Shown: positions 19,583 to 28,665 of the stretch, piece by piece
Numbering within the stretch: position 1 is the first letter of the stretch
Layout of the letters: each line of letters starts with the position of its first letter
Origin: an uncultured Christensenellaceae bacterium
GTDB taxonomy: Bacteria; Bacillota; Clostridia; Christensenellales; UBA3700
Direction of reading: 5' to 3'
NCBI GenBank assembly: GCA_910587685.1
Contig: CAJUMY010000002.1
Location: forward strand, 1 to 64,000
DNA length: 64,000 bases
Notes under the pieces: generated by a model
The model's database searches: none
Told to the model about the DNA's origin: nothing
Seen by the model: only the letters and a program-made list of their open reading frames with translations
Made by a program: the position numbers and the translations under genes

Positions 19583-19698
19583 TATTCGCAAGTTTTGCAG
19601 TCTTTGGAAAATTGTGGCAGATTGTCCTTGCATTTTTTGATTTTGGGTTTACAATGACGGCGAACCGAGTTCAACTATATTTTCGGTTTGGAGGAAAA

Positions 19699-20700
19699 AT
19701 GAAAAAGTACAGTAACAGCAACGTTTCTCACAACGTCAGTGAGGGGGAAAGAAGAAATCTTGTCGGACTCAAAGACGCGCTAAAGAACGGGTTTACTCAT
19801 AGCTCGAGTCAATTCTTAAGATAATCGGATACCGCTATCAAAAACGGAGAAGCGTATTTTGCTCAGCCGAGAGCAGGCGCAATATTGGAATCTGGAAATA
19901 TCGAGTATAAGATCTACAATGAGACAAGCACATTCAAAGCTCAGAATTATATGCATGCTAACGGAGGTAAGTACGCCATAAATTTGCCGACGGGGCTGAG
20001 CGTAGGAAGCAATACAGTTTTATCTCAGAACATGATGACGGTGGACTTTAGCGTCAATAGGAAAGCGATCATGGAATACGGCGAAGACGGTGAGGTCAAG
20101 ACTTATTCGTATAATACGTTGAGTTCGTCGGAAAGGAGCGTGAGCAGCGGTAGCAAGGACGTCTCTGATAGAGCGGTATCGTACGGAACGGACAGATTCG
20201 GGAATATCAATTCGGTCGTCGGCGATGACGGCAACGGCGAAGCGAACGTCGGAGATTCCGTATATACTCATGGACTTTTGACGCGCGTAAAGAGCGGTTC
20301 TGCCGATATAAAGTCAGGCACTGTTGACGGTGCTATAAATGGCTTAATAGACGGAGCTATTGATGGAGTAATGTGGGGAGGAATTTTTGCAGGAGGCGCA
20401 CAAATTCTTAGTGGTGGATTTAAAATAGCTGCAAAATTGGGTGTTAAAACTGGAATTAAAGGTGGCATCAAGATAAGTAAGCATGTGAAAATTTTATCTC
20501 CAAATCATTTGAAACATTACGAAGGATGAGGAACTCTTATAAAAATTGGTAATTTAGCGAGAAAAGGAAAAAATATAAGAATTGATGTTGGAGCGGAATC
20601 TTTATTACACTTGAATATTCAATTCAGGAAAAATTTTCATATATTGTTTGGTAAATATTTGTCAGGTATTATTGGAGTTTTTTACGAATGGGAAATCTAA
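19699..20700 (+). pseudogene. Polymorphic-toxin-like gene broken by two in-frame stops
   Basis: A good ribosome site (GGAGG, 5 nt) precedes the ATG at 19699. One reading frame then runs to 20700, interrupted only by TAA at 19822–19824 and TGA at 20527–20529. Restored, it is about 330 residues: a Ser/Asn-rich N-terminal part, a Gly/Ala-rich hydrophobic segment (GGIFAGGAQILSGGFKIAAK) typical of toxin linkers, and a C-terminal tip containing IRIDVGAESLLHLNIQF, which resembles polymorphic toxin ends. Its last 13 nt overlap the next gene, as in toxin–immunity pairs. TGA is a normal stop elsewhere here, so read-through is unlikely. The tip is visibly more AT-rich than the front, suggesting tip exchange. 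Confidence 0.65.
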
Positions 20701-21164
20701 AATTTGTAAAATCAAGCATTGGATATTGTATTTATTTGGATGATAATTTATTCAATGATTGTGAAACAAAATTTGAAACGATAATGGCAGTGATGGAATT
20801 GTTTTCATTTGAAAAGATGTCTGTCAAAAGTGAACAATATGCTGATGATAGTGAACGTTTCTTTGGCGATATTATTAAGAACATCGATTGTAAAACAAAT
20901 ATTTTAATACAGAGACATAGTTTCTTTAAGAAAACTTGTAACAAGGTTGAGATATTGTTTAATGGAGGAGAACTAAACAAATTTATTGAGGTTGCTGTAA
21001 AACAAGATGTGACATTTGAAGCAGATTGTTATGACAAAAATGATATATGTATGCAATTGCTCATTAATAGTAATGATGGATCATGCATACATTTTAATGA
21101 CAAAAAATTTGATATTTCAAAAATACGTGAACAAATAAAAGAAATATTGAAAATGAATTTTTAA
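20688..21164 (+). CDS. Putative immunity protein of the toxin-like locus
   Basis: This is a 158-residue, acidic, soluble protein with no recognised domain. It begins inside the last codons of the broken toxin frame and is similarly AT-rich, the normal layout for an immunity gene paired with a toxin tip. It is intact while the toxin is broken, which fits retention of protection against sister cells after loss of the weapon. The role is inferred from position only. Confidence 0.55.
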   Translation: MGNLKFVKSSIGYCIYLDDNLFNDCETKFETIMAVMELFSFEKMSVKSEQYADDSERFFGDIIKNIDCKTNILIQRHSFFKKTCNKVEILFNGGELNKFIEVAVKQDVTFEADCYDKNDICMQLLINSNDGSCIHFNDKKFDISKIREQIKEILKMNF

Positions 21165-21443
21165 TATCCTAATGTTTTGTTGATATATTGTATTTTTGAA
21201 ATCAATAACATATTATTGATATATGGCTTGATCGGCGAATATGCGCGTAAGCGAAATATGGGATAATGCGCTTCAATATTTTGACGAAACTGTGAACTGC
21301 GATGTCTATCGAGATTTTGCTTAGAGCATTTATCCATATATTGAAAAAAAATTATTCGAAAAGCGAATAATTAGCGAAATTATGAAGAAGATAACATTGA
21401 AGTACTAAAGAAGAGTACTTTATGTACAAAAGAGAAAAGAGGT

Positions 21444-21475
21444 GTCGGTCGCGGAAGCGATCGGCATTTCTTTTA
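21444..21475 (+). terminator. Terminator downstream of the immunity-like gene
   Basis: A 9-bp stem (21444–21452 with 21457–21465, two G·U pairs) with a GGAA tetraloop is followed by ATTTCTTTT. Confidence 0.65.
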
Positions 21476-21510
21476 TGGGAAATGGAGACGGGTGACTTTT
21501 GCGAACGTAA

Positions 21511-21550
21511 AACAATAGCGGACTTCGAATACTCGAAGTCCGCTATTGTT
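21511..21550. repeat. 18-bp perfect inverted repeat, ATAC loop
   Basis: AACAATAGCGGACTTCGA (21511–21528) and its exact complement (21533–21550) flank ATAC. There is a modest T-run on the minus side (GTTTTAC) and little on the plus side. It may be a bidirectional terminator or a relic of a mobile repeat. The stretch 21165–21812 holds no gene that I can support. Confidence 0.6.
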
Positions 21551-21812
21551 TGTGTGGCGTCTATATTAATTAGTTTGTAAGAAAATATTATCACGATCCT
21601 GATGTCGAATCTGCACGATTTTTATAATATTATGTCGAACTTTGTCGAAAAGTAAACTAAATTAAGAAAGCGTTTGAAAACGTACGCTATAAAACTTTCT
21701 ATAATTAAAATCATTATAATATTGAGTATGAGATAAATTGCTTTGCAGTTTGACTTATTATACGCTATTGATGTATACTATTATTCGTAAAAAATATAAA
21801 GAGGTGTTCGAT

Positions 21813-22643
21813 ATGAAATACAAGCTCATTGCAAGCGATTTTGACGGAACTATTTATACGAGCGATTACAAAATAGCCGACGGCACGAAAGAGGCTATGA
21901 AAGAGTATATGGATAAAGGCGGAAAGATAGTTATATCTACGGGAAGACTGTACGCTTCGATAAAAAAGCAAATGCTTGAAATGGGGCTTAATAAGGGCGA
22001 AGTAATAGTTTATCAGGGTTCGGGCGTATACGACGTCGCTACCGACAAGCCAATCCTCGAATACAATATAGATACGGACGTCGCTACGGAATGTCTTAGA
22101 TTCATAGATGACCGCGAAGGTTTCTACGGGCTCATGTATTATGAGGGAAAGTGTTACGTTCCGGAAAGGAATATGTTGATAGATTTTTTCCTTTCGATAT
22201 TGAAGGTCGACGACACTATTGTTACGGGTATGCGTATGTCTGACTATATAGCAAAGAACGCCATTAAGCCTACGAAGATACTGCTCCTTTCATTGCCTGA
22301 TAAACAGGGCGATATAGCGGATGAATGTAGGGAGAAGTTCAGCGAATACCTAACGTTTTCAAGGGCGAACGAGATACTCGTCGAGGTAGTGAACAAGGAC
22401 GCGAGCAAGGGTAACGCTCTTAGATACGTTGCCGAAGAAATGTACGGCTTGACACGCGACGAAGTTATCGCGATAGGCGACGCGGAGAACGATATATCTA
22501 TGATAGAATACGCGGGACTCGGAGTCGCTATGGGTAACGCGATGGACGAACTGAAGGCCGTGGCGGATCTCATTACGATAACGAACGACGAGAGCGGAGT
22601 CGCTAAGATAATAAGAGAATACGGACTCGGAGATAAACAATGA
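21813..22643 (+). CDS. HAD-superfamily (Cof type, IIB) phosphatase
   Basis: This 276-residue cytoplasmic phosphatase has the nucleophile motif DFDGT (9–13), motif II TGR, a C2B cap, and the C-terminal GDAENDISM metal motif. Relatives dephosphorylate sugar phosphates, flavin phosphates or PLP. The start is at the ATG with AGAGGTG upstream; an in-frame extension to 21738 lacks support. Its stop overlaps the start of hprK (ATGA), so the two are translationally coupled, which hints at a link to carbon metabolism. Confidence 0.9.
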   Translation: MKYKLIASDFDGTIYTSDYKIADGTKEAMKEYMDKGGKIVISTGRLYASIKKQMLEMGLNKGEVIVYQGSGVYDVATDKPILEYNIDTDVATECLRFIDDREGFYGLMYYEGKCYVPERNMLIDFFLSILKVDDTIVTGMRMSDYIAKNAIKPTKILLLSLPDKQGDIADECREKFSEYLTFSRANEILVEVVNKDASKGNALRYVAEEMYGLTRDEVIAIGDAENDISMIEYAGLGVAMGNAMDELKAVADLITITNDESGVAKIIREYGLGDKQ

Positions 22644-23584
22644 GTAACGATCACAGAGATTTCAAGACGGTAAAGAGAATCGAAAAGAGCGTAGCTCTCG
22701 ATACGTTTGCCAAGGAACTTAATCTAAAGAAGCGGTACGGAGAAGGCGACGCCGAAATAAAGCTGTCGACGATGAGCGTAAACCGACCGGGACTGCTGCT
22801 GGCGGGATTTTCCGACTATTTCGAAGGCAAGAGGATACAGGTCCTTGGTAATGCCGAGTTTTACTTCCTTGCCAATATCGACGTGAACGAAAAGAAAGAG
22901 GCGCTCAGGAGACTCTATTCGAATAACGTTCCGTGCGTGATATATTCAAACGGTCACGAACCTACGGAGATCTCTCTCGCTTTGGCAAAGGAGTACAACG
23001 TTCCCGTGCTCATATCCGACACGTCGACGTCCGATCTCATCAACGATCTCGTGAACTACTTGAACGACGCGCTGGCTCCCGACTGTTCGGTTCACGGCGT
23101 TCTTATGGAGATAAGCGGCGTAGGAGTCCTCATTACGGGTCACAGCGGTCTCGGAAAGAGCGAGACGGCGCTAGAATTGGTGCATAGAGGGCATAGACTG
23201 GTTGCCGACGACGCGGTCATAGCGAAGAGGATAAAGAACGAAATAATAGGCACTTCGGCGGAGAATATAAAGTTCTTTATGGAAGTGAGAGGAATAGGGA
23301 TAATTGACGTAAGAAGTATGTTCGGAGTTGGCTCCGTTATCAACGAGAAGGAGATAGAGCTCGTCGTCGAGCTGGAAAAATGGACGGAAGAGAGCGCGTT
23401 CGACAGGATAGGTATAGATCAACGCGTTATGAATATACTCGGCATAGATATTCCGCTCATGAAGATACCCGTAATGGCGGGCAGGAATCTAGCCATAGTC
23501 GTCGAGGTCGCGGCAAGGAACTTCAGATTAAAGCGTCTCGGATACGACGCTCTCGAGGAGCTCATAAAGAATATCGGGAAATAA
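22640..23584 (+). CDS. hprK: HPr kinase/phosphorylase
   Basis: This 314-residue enzyme phosphorylates and dephosphorylates Ser46 of HPr, the switch for carbon catabolite repression in Gram-positive bacteria. It has the Walker A loop GHSGLGKS (167–174) and the HprK signature EVRGIGIIDV (about 214–223). The N-terminal domain is of normal length. It overlaps the HAD phosphatase gene by 4 nt and ends at a strong terminator. Confidence 0.97.
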   Translation: MSNDHRDFKTVKRIEKSVALDTFAKELNLKKRYGEGDAEIKLSTMSVNRPGLLLAGFSDYFEGKRIQVLGNAEFYFLANIDVNEKKEALRRLYSNNVPCVIYSNGHEPTEISLALAKEYNVPVLISDTSTSDLINDLVNYLNDALAPDCSVHGVLMEISGVGVLITGHSGLGKSETALELVHRGHRLVADDAVIAKRIKNEIIGTSAENIKFFMEVRGIGIIDVRSMFGVGSVINEKEIELVVELEKWTEESAFDRIGIDQRVMNILGIDIPLMKIPVMAGRNLAIVVEVAARNFRLKRLGYDALEELIKNIGK

Positions 23585-23596
23585 ACGATAAGAGTA

Positions 23597-23632
23597 AAAA
23601 AGACAACCGCTTTGTTGCGGTTGTCTTTTTGC
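23597..23632. terminator. Bidirectional terminator after hprK
   Basis: A 14-bp perfect stem (23597–23610 with 23617–23630) has A-rich and T-rich flanks, so it can work in both directions. Confidence 0.9.
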
Positions 23633-23695
23633 ATATTCAACGTTCTTTATTTTAGATAAAATTATATGTTTTTATGAATACTGATATACATATAA

Positions 23696-23950
23696 CTATA
23701 TTTTCGGTGAAAACATATACTTTTGATCGATATTGCCGCTTGTGAAAAGGTCGTCTTTCAGAGTCCATTTCGGGTTCTTGTTTTCAAGTTTTTCTTCGCT
23801 GTCTATGACGCTTATGAACGGTCCCATATAGCTTATATTCAACTTATAGCTTTCGTAATCGATTTTGAGCATATCGCTTCCGCCTACTTTTTCGGTCTTA
23901 TAGACGTACAGGTTGCTTATCCTATAGTCGGTCGCTTTGCTCAAATACAT
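23696..23950 (-). pseudogene. C-terminal remnant of an unknown protein
   Basis: An 84-codon frame with gene-like codon use (residues such as LNISYMGPFISVIDSEEKLE) has no ribosome site at its first Met. Its upstream end runs straight into the GrpB fragment in a different frame. It looks like the tail of a gene whose front was lost. No family is recognised. Confidence 0.4.
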
Positions 23951-24059
23951 GTATTTGATGAGTGCGTTCGTCGCCGCCCTTTCTGAGATAACGTCTGTTT
24001 TCGATTCCGAATTCGCCCATATATTCGTATCCCGCCGCTTCGAAAAGATACGCTAAGCT
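23922..24059 (-). pseudogene. GrpB/UPF0157 family fragment
   Basis: Starting 2 bp past the MATE stop, one minus-strand frame reads AGYEYMGEFGIENRRYLRKG, then GDERTHQIHVFEQ, and stops at 23922. These are the conserved core and His-rich signature of GrpB-like nucleotidyltransferase-fold proteins. Both the N-terminal half and the C-terminal tail are missing, so this is a relic, fused at its 3' side to the unrelated remnant at 23696. Confidence 0.65.
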
Positions 24060-24060
24060 G

Positions 24061-25464
24061 TCAACAATTTGACGCTTCGGCGTTCTCTTTGCTCTTTTTG
24101 ACCTCTTCTTCGCGTTTTTTGAAGACTTTCGGGAAAGTGACGAAGATCACGGTCGTCGTAATTATGCCGGCTATAAGGTCTGCGATGCCTTCGGAGAGAT
24201 ATACGCCCTTAAATCCGATGAAATGGGTGAGCGTATAGCATAGCGGTATTAATAGTATCACTTTTCTCGTGACTGCGAGTATTAGCGCCGATTTTGCCTG
24301 TCCTAAAGCTACGTTGATGTTCTGCAACGTCATCTGCACGAAAAACATTATGGATCCCATGAGAAACAGGGGAGTATACTCTGCGACTATCTCTTTTACG
24401 CTGTCGCTTGCCGAAAAGATATAGGCGTATATCTTCGGGAACGCCAGAGAAAGAGACCAAACGATAACGGTAAATGCGAATGCTACTATAGTTACGTCTC
24501 GTACTCCTTCTTTGAGCCTCTTCGCGTCGCCCTTTCCGTAGTTATAGCTGACGAAAGGCTGCATGCCGTAGCCAAGTCCGTTGAGAGGCAACGCTATGAG
24601 TTGCAGAGCGCTCATCATTATCGTGAGAGCGGCGGTATAATCTTTATTTCCGCCAGTCGATATGTTAAGATTTACGTTGAACACTATCTGTATCGCGCAC
24701 TCCGTTATCGTCATAACGAAAGGAGAAAAACCTAAGGAGACTATGCTGAAGACGCGTCTTGTATCCCATTTCATATCCTTTATGCGGAATTCGAATACGC
24801 TCTTTTTAGAGAAGAAGAACGCGGTTATCCACACGAAGGAGATGAACTGCGAGATCACCGTCGCAAGACTCGCGCCGCTGACGCCCATATCGAAGACAAA
24901 GATGAATAGCGGGTCGAGAGCGATATTTGCAACGGCTCCGATAAGTACGGAGATCATAGCCGCTCCCGAATAGCCTTGCGTCGTTATATATGCATTCATT
25001 CCCTGCGCCAGCATTACGAAGACCGTTCCGAGAGAATATATTTTAAGATAAGACGTCGCTAAAGACACGGCGCTATCGGGACAGCCGAAAAGTATTACTA
25101 TATTCTTTGCAAGAAAGAAGGTGAGAACGCTGAGAAATACTCCTATGACGGTAAGTAAAACCGCCGAGACGTTGAATATCTTATTTGCTTCGTCGTTGTT
25201 GCCTTCGCCAAGTTTTATGCCGGCTCTTGCCGAGCCTCCGAGACCTATGAGGTTGGAAAACGATAGCATTATGAGCGTTATGGGCAAAACTATACCGAGA
25301 GCGGCAAGCGCGTCCATGCCGCAATCTTTGATATTCGCAACGTACATTCTGTCAACGACGTTATATAAGAACGTGATGAGTTGCGCTACGACCGCCGGTA
25401 TCGTAAGTTTGAATACGAGTGGCAACACTTTGCCTTCGCCTAATTTTTGCGTCATATTATTCAT
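24061..25464 (-). CDS. MATE family multidrug exporter (second copy)
   Basis: This 467-residue, twelve-helix exporter opens LPLVFKLTIPAVVAQLITFL and NVVDRMYVAN, typical of MATE/NorM-like pumps. It is only distantly similar to the MATE protein at 102 and lacks that protein's long acidic tail; here the tail is Lys/Glu-rich. It is followed directly by gene relics, so it may now be the only intact gene of an older operon. Confidence 0.92.
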   Translation of the reverse strand: MNNMTQKLGEGKVLPLVFKLTIPAVVAQLITFLYNVVDRMYVANIKDCGMDALAALGIVLPITLIMLSFSNLIGLGGSARAGIKLGEGNNDEANKIFNVSAVLLTVIGVFLSVLTFFLAKNIVILFGCPDSAVSLATSYLKIYSLGTVFVMLAQGMNAYITTQGYSGAAMISVLIGAVANIALDPLFIFVFDMGVSGASLATVISQFISFVWITAFFFSKKSVFEFRIKDMKWDTRRVFSIVSLGFSPFVMTITECAIQIVFNVNLNISTGGNKDYTAALTIMMSALQLIALPLNGLGYGMQPFVSYNYGKGDAKRLKEGVRDVTIVAFAFTVIVWSLSLAFPKIYAYIFSASDSVKEIVAEYTPLFLMGSIMFFVQMTLQNINVALGQAKSALILAVTRKVILLIPLCYTLTHFIGFKGVYLSEGIADLIAGIITTTVIFVTFPKVFKKREEEVKKSKENAEASNC

Positions 25465-25630
25465 AATATATCAAATATCCGGTAACACATATAGTATAGT
25501 TTTTACTTTATTCATTATAGCATACGCGTATATGCGAAATCAAGAATATCATAAGATGTAAATCGCTTGGTAATACATTATTCGATCCGATCGTTTATAG
25601 CGCGGCGCTCTCTTTTGGAAAGATGGATAT

Positions 25631-25840
25631 ATGCGGAACGAACAAAAGAACAAATTTATATGGACAACTAAGATGAGCATCAAAGGACAGATAGTTATTC
25701 CCAAAGAGGCTCGCGAAATATTCAATATCAAGGAAGGCGATACTTCGAGAGGTATAGCTATTGCAAAATACGACGACTATTTGAAGTTTGCGGAAGCGAT
25801 ATTTAACGCCGGAGCGCAAGGTAACGATGATAGAGATTAA
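25631..25840 (+). CDS. Shortened AbrB/SpoVT-type DNA-binding protein
   Basis: The 69-residue frame has the swapped-hairpin core MSIKGQIVIPKEAREIFNIK. Where family members continue KEGDTLLxLGDxxRGIAI, this one reads KEGDTSRGIAI, so about seven residues of a core strand appear deleted. Such regulators commonly control the ABC transporter encoded next to them, and here the ATPase frame starts 14 nt before this stop. Because the transporter is broken, this gene may also be decaying. Confidence 0.65.
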   Translation: MRNEQKNKFIWTTKMSIKGQIVIPKEAREIFNIKEGDTSRGIAIAKYDDYLKFAEAIFNAGAQGNDDRD

Positions 25841-26519
25841 TGGCATTACGCAGAACTATTCGAAACTTGTCGCGCTCGACGACGTATCTTTTAAGATAAA
25901 CGATAACGAGTGTTTCGCGCTTTTAGGATTGAACGGCGCGGGAAAGACCACGCTCATAAATATTTTATCGACGCAGATCTTGCCGACCTTGGGAACGGCG
26001 GTAATAAACGGCTTCGATTTGATAAATGATAGAGACGAAATAAGAAAGATCATCAATATTTCTCCGCAGGAGAGCGCCGTCGCGAAGAATCTTACGGCGA
26101 GGGAAAATTTGGAGTTGGCGGCGTCTTTGTACGGCGTGAAAGATATGAAGATAACATCATTGAAAAATTCGATCTTAAAGAAAAAGAGAATACGACGTGT
26201 AAAAAACTCAGCGGAAGACAGGCAAGAAGAGTCAGCATAGCTCTTGCGATGATAACCGAACCTAAGATACTCTTTCTTGACGAGCCTACGCTCGGTCTCG
26301 ACGTTAAGGCTAGGAAAATACTTTGGGATATCATAGAGGAGATAAAGAAAAATCCGACGGTCTTACTAACTACGCATTATCTTGAAGAAGTGGGATAGGA
26401 TCGGCATAGTCAGCAGGGGAAAGATGCAGGCGATCGGAACGCGCGAAGAGATAACGGCGATGACGGGTTCAGACAGTTTTGAGGACGCGTTTTTGAAGCT
26501 CGCGGAGGAAGAGATGTGA
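25827..26519 (+). pseudogene. ABC transporter ATPase, frameshifted
   Basis: The frame starts MIEINGITQNYSKL with Walker A LNGAGKTT, then shifts near 26140–26170. The continuing frame carries the signature as LSGRQARR (the normal second Gly replaced by Arg), Walker B ILFLDEPT and the switch His in LLTTHY. A second shift near 26395 moves to the frame reading DRIGIVSRGKMQAIGT through the stop at 26517. At least two indels break this drug- or bacteriocin-type ATPase. Confidence 0.8.
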
Positions 26520-27254
26520 AGAAGTGCTTTATACCGGCTCTAAGAAATATCAAAGAGACGTTAAGAGAGCCGCTCAGTATGATATTTTGTCTGGGATTTC
26601 CGTGCGTTATGCTGTTTTTGATGCAGATAATATTCAAGAATATGGCATTTACACCGTCCAATTTCGAGATAAAGAATTACGCGGCGGGTATTTGCGTTTT
26701 CGGATATACTTTCACCGGCTTATTCGTCGCTCTTTCGATCTCTTCCGACAAGAACACGTCGTTCATAAAGCGTATAAATATTTCGCCGATAAGTAAATTT
26801 TGCTATTTTGCGTCTTTTTTATATCGTCTTTTCCAATCATATCAGCGCAGACTTTTCTCTTTTATGTTCCGGCGCTAATATTCGGATTTCCGTTTGACGT
26901 CAATTTTGCGCTCAGTATCATATATTTACTGCCGTCCGCCGTTTTTTACGTTTGTATAGGGCTGCTCATAGGATCTTTATGCGCAAGTGAGAAGATGACG
27001 GGACCGATGTCTTCGATATTTATATCTCTTACGGGAATATTCGACGGAGTTTTTATGTCTATCGACTCCTTCAGCGGAGCGTTTGCGAATATAATTGAAC
27101 TGTTACCGTTCAGTCATTCCGTTCTGATCGCAAGCGAACTGCATACGGTAGGGCGTCTTGCATATATCCGCATATTCTTTATCTGGCGGCTTATATATTC
27201 TTAACGGTCGCTATCGTCGCTATTATAGAAAGGGTCAAAACGCTCAAAAAGTGA
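26516..27254 (+). pseudogene. ABC-2 type permease, frameshifted
   Basis: A GTG start overlaps the ATPase stop. The protein begins KKCFIPALRNIKETLREPLS and has ABC-2 permease helices, then shifts near 26800 into the frame reading LFCVFFISSFPIISAQTFLF. It shifts again near 27165 to the frame ending IIERVKTLKK at 27254. It is the membrane partner of the broken ATPase, so the whole exporter is inactive. The 200 bp that follow (27255–27461) hold nothing I can name. Confidence 0.75.
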
Positions 27255-27461
27255 ACGGTATCAAAAATATGACGCTATGAAAGGATGTCGCTTTTATAAG
27301 GTATTATACGCGGTATAGGAAGGTTGACAGGTTTTCTTCTCGTCCGATTTTTTAATTGAAAGCAATATGGATAAGGTACTTTTATATTGGTGAGAAAAAT
27401 AATTTTAAAAGCAACATAAAAGTTGTGTCACAATACAGATAGATGCCTGATAGGTAGTAAT

Positions 27462-27899
27462 CTAAAATGAATTTTTATAGCTTATAAATATGTGATTTAC
27501 AGCAAAAATGATGGCGAAAACAATAAGCGGTATATTTAATAAAGCTATTCCGCTGAATAAAAATATGCACGAGGGAATGATTGAAAGGGATAATGCCTTC
27601 AATTTTCCGGTCTTATTCCAAAGAATTATCCAAAAGATCAAGTATAAAAGACATAACGTACCGTTTACCGATAAATATACCGCAAGAGAATGATTGAACC
27701 AAAAATTAAAGTACATATATGGGATATTGAATATCATAAAGAAAAAACAGCCGTATCTGCCGATTTGTTCCGCTATTATTACGGCTTTGTTTTTTATAAC
27801 TATATAAGCGTCGTTATTTTTGCGCTTTACAGCATATAAAATATTCGGTATCATAATGACAGCCATTATGATGAGTCCATAATAATTAAACCAACTCAT
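27462..27899 (-). CDS. Small conserved membrane protein
   Basis: A 145-residue protein with about five predicted membrane helices begins MSWFNYYGLIIMAVIMIPN. The N-terminal motif and the internal EQIGRYGCFFFMIFNIP segment look like a family of uncharacterised Bacillota membrane proteins. No clear ribosome site precedes the ATG. It has no obvious operon partner. Confidence 0.65.
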   Translation of the reverse strand: MSWFNYYGLIIMAVIMIPNILYAVKRKNNDAYIVIKNKAVIIAEQIGRYGCFFFMIFNIPYMYFNFWFNHSLAVYLSVNGTLCLLYLIFWIILWNKTGKLKALSLSIIPSCIFLFSGIALLNIPLIVFAIIFAVNHIFISYKNSF

Positions 27900-28078
27900 A
27901 AAGAAATTATATTACATAATAGACTATTTTTCAAGCAAAATGGAAAAGTTTATGTTTTCTAAAATATTTGTTTAATAAATCATTGTTCCACGCCTACGCT
28001 TTTTGTCAAAGAAAAAGTTGCAGTATTATTGTTTTCGTAGAAAAATTTGCTGTTCACAATGGCAGCTTAAAACAAGTT

Positions 28079-28492
28079 TTACAACTTTATGATCTCCTTG
28101 TTAAGATCGCAATAGTATTCTGCTGTTTTCCCTTTGAATTTTAATACGCAGTAATCGGGATCGGTTACGCCTTGTTTATAAAACATTTTGTCACCGAAAC
28201 GCCACATCATTTCTTTTGTAGGTTGGTCGGTACAAATTTCCATTTCGCCTATTAGGCAAACGCCCTGATATTTTAATTTTCCGCGCTTGTAAAAATATAC
28301 GCAAGCTTTGTTGTTTTCCGTATATTGTTGCACTTTTTTCGATGAAGTATTTGTTGAAAAATATATTTCGCTTCCATCAATTTTGCGCGGCGCAAGCATA
28401 GCGCGAATAATTGGATAGCCTTGCTCGTTTATTGAAGCAATAAACGCCGTTTTTTGTTTCGATATAAATTCAAAAATTTGTGATTTGTTCAT
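28079..28492 (-). CDS. Pyridoxamine 5'-phosphate oxidase family protein
   Basis: This 137-residue, split-barrel flavin-binding protein has the typical TAFIASINEQGYPIIRAM start and a YFSTNTSSKKVQQY segment. The family includes FMN- or F420-dependent reductases and general stress proteins (for example YdaG/GS26-like), not only PNPOx. The length matches the short stress-type members. It is a single gene with no informative neighbours. Confidence 0.85.
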   Translation of the reverse strand: MNKSQIFEFISKQKTAFIASINEQGYPIIRAMLAPRKIDGSEIYFSTNTSSKKVQQYTENNKACVYFYKRGKLKYQGVCLIGEMEICTDQPTKEMMWRFGDKMFYKQGVTDPDYCVLKFKGKTAEYYCDLNKEIIKL

Positions 28493-28606
28493 AATAAATG
28501 TTTCCTAGTATATTTATTTTATCATTTTGATACCCAAAAATCAAATGAATACTATCTAAAACGGTTTGGCGTTTTGACGTGAACTTTAATGATATAGTTA
28601 AAATAA

Positions 28607-28641
28607 AAATCACGCTTAAAGAATTATTTTAAGCGTGATTT
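28607..28641 (-). terminator. Terminator of the serine hydrolase gene
   Basis: A long stem (AAATCACGCTTAAA with TTTTAAGCGTGATTT) has a T-rich run on the minus strand just past the stop of the gene at 28666. Confidence 0.8.
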
Positions 28642-28665
28642 GATTGTTGGCTGAATTATTGCAAC

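Noticed and set aside
19822..20529. Recoded stop codons in the toxin-like gene
   Set aside because: Both TAA and TGA end clearly functional genes here (for example TGA for prfA), and no selenocysteine-type element is apparent.
25827..26240. A short functional ABC ATPase
   Set aside because: The frame breaks before the signature and Walker B motifs, which continue in another frame.
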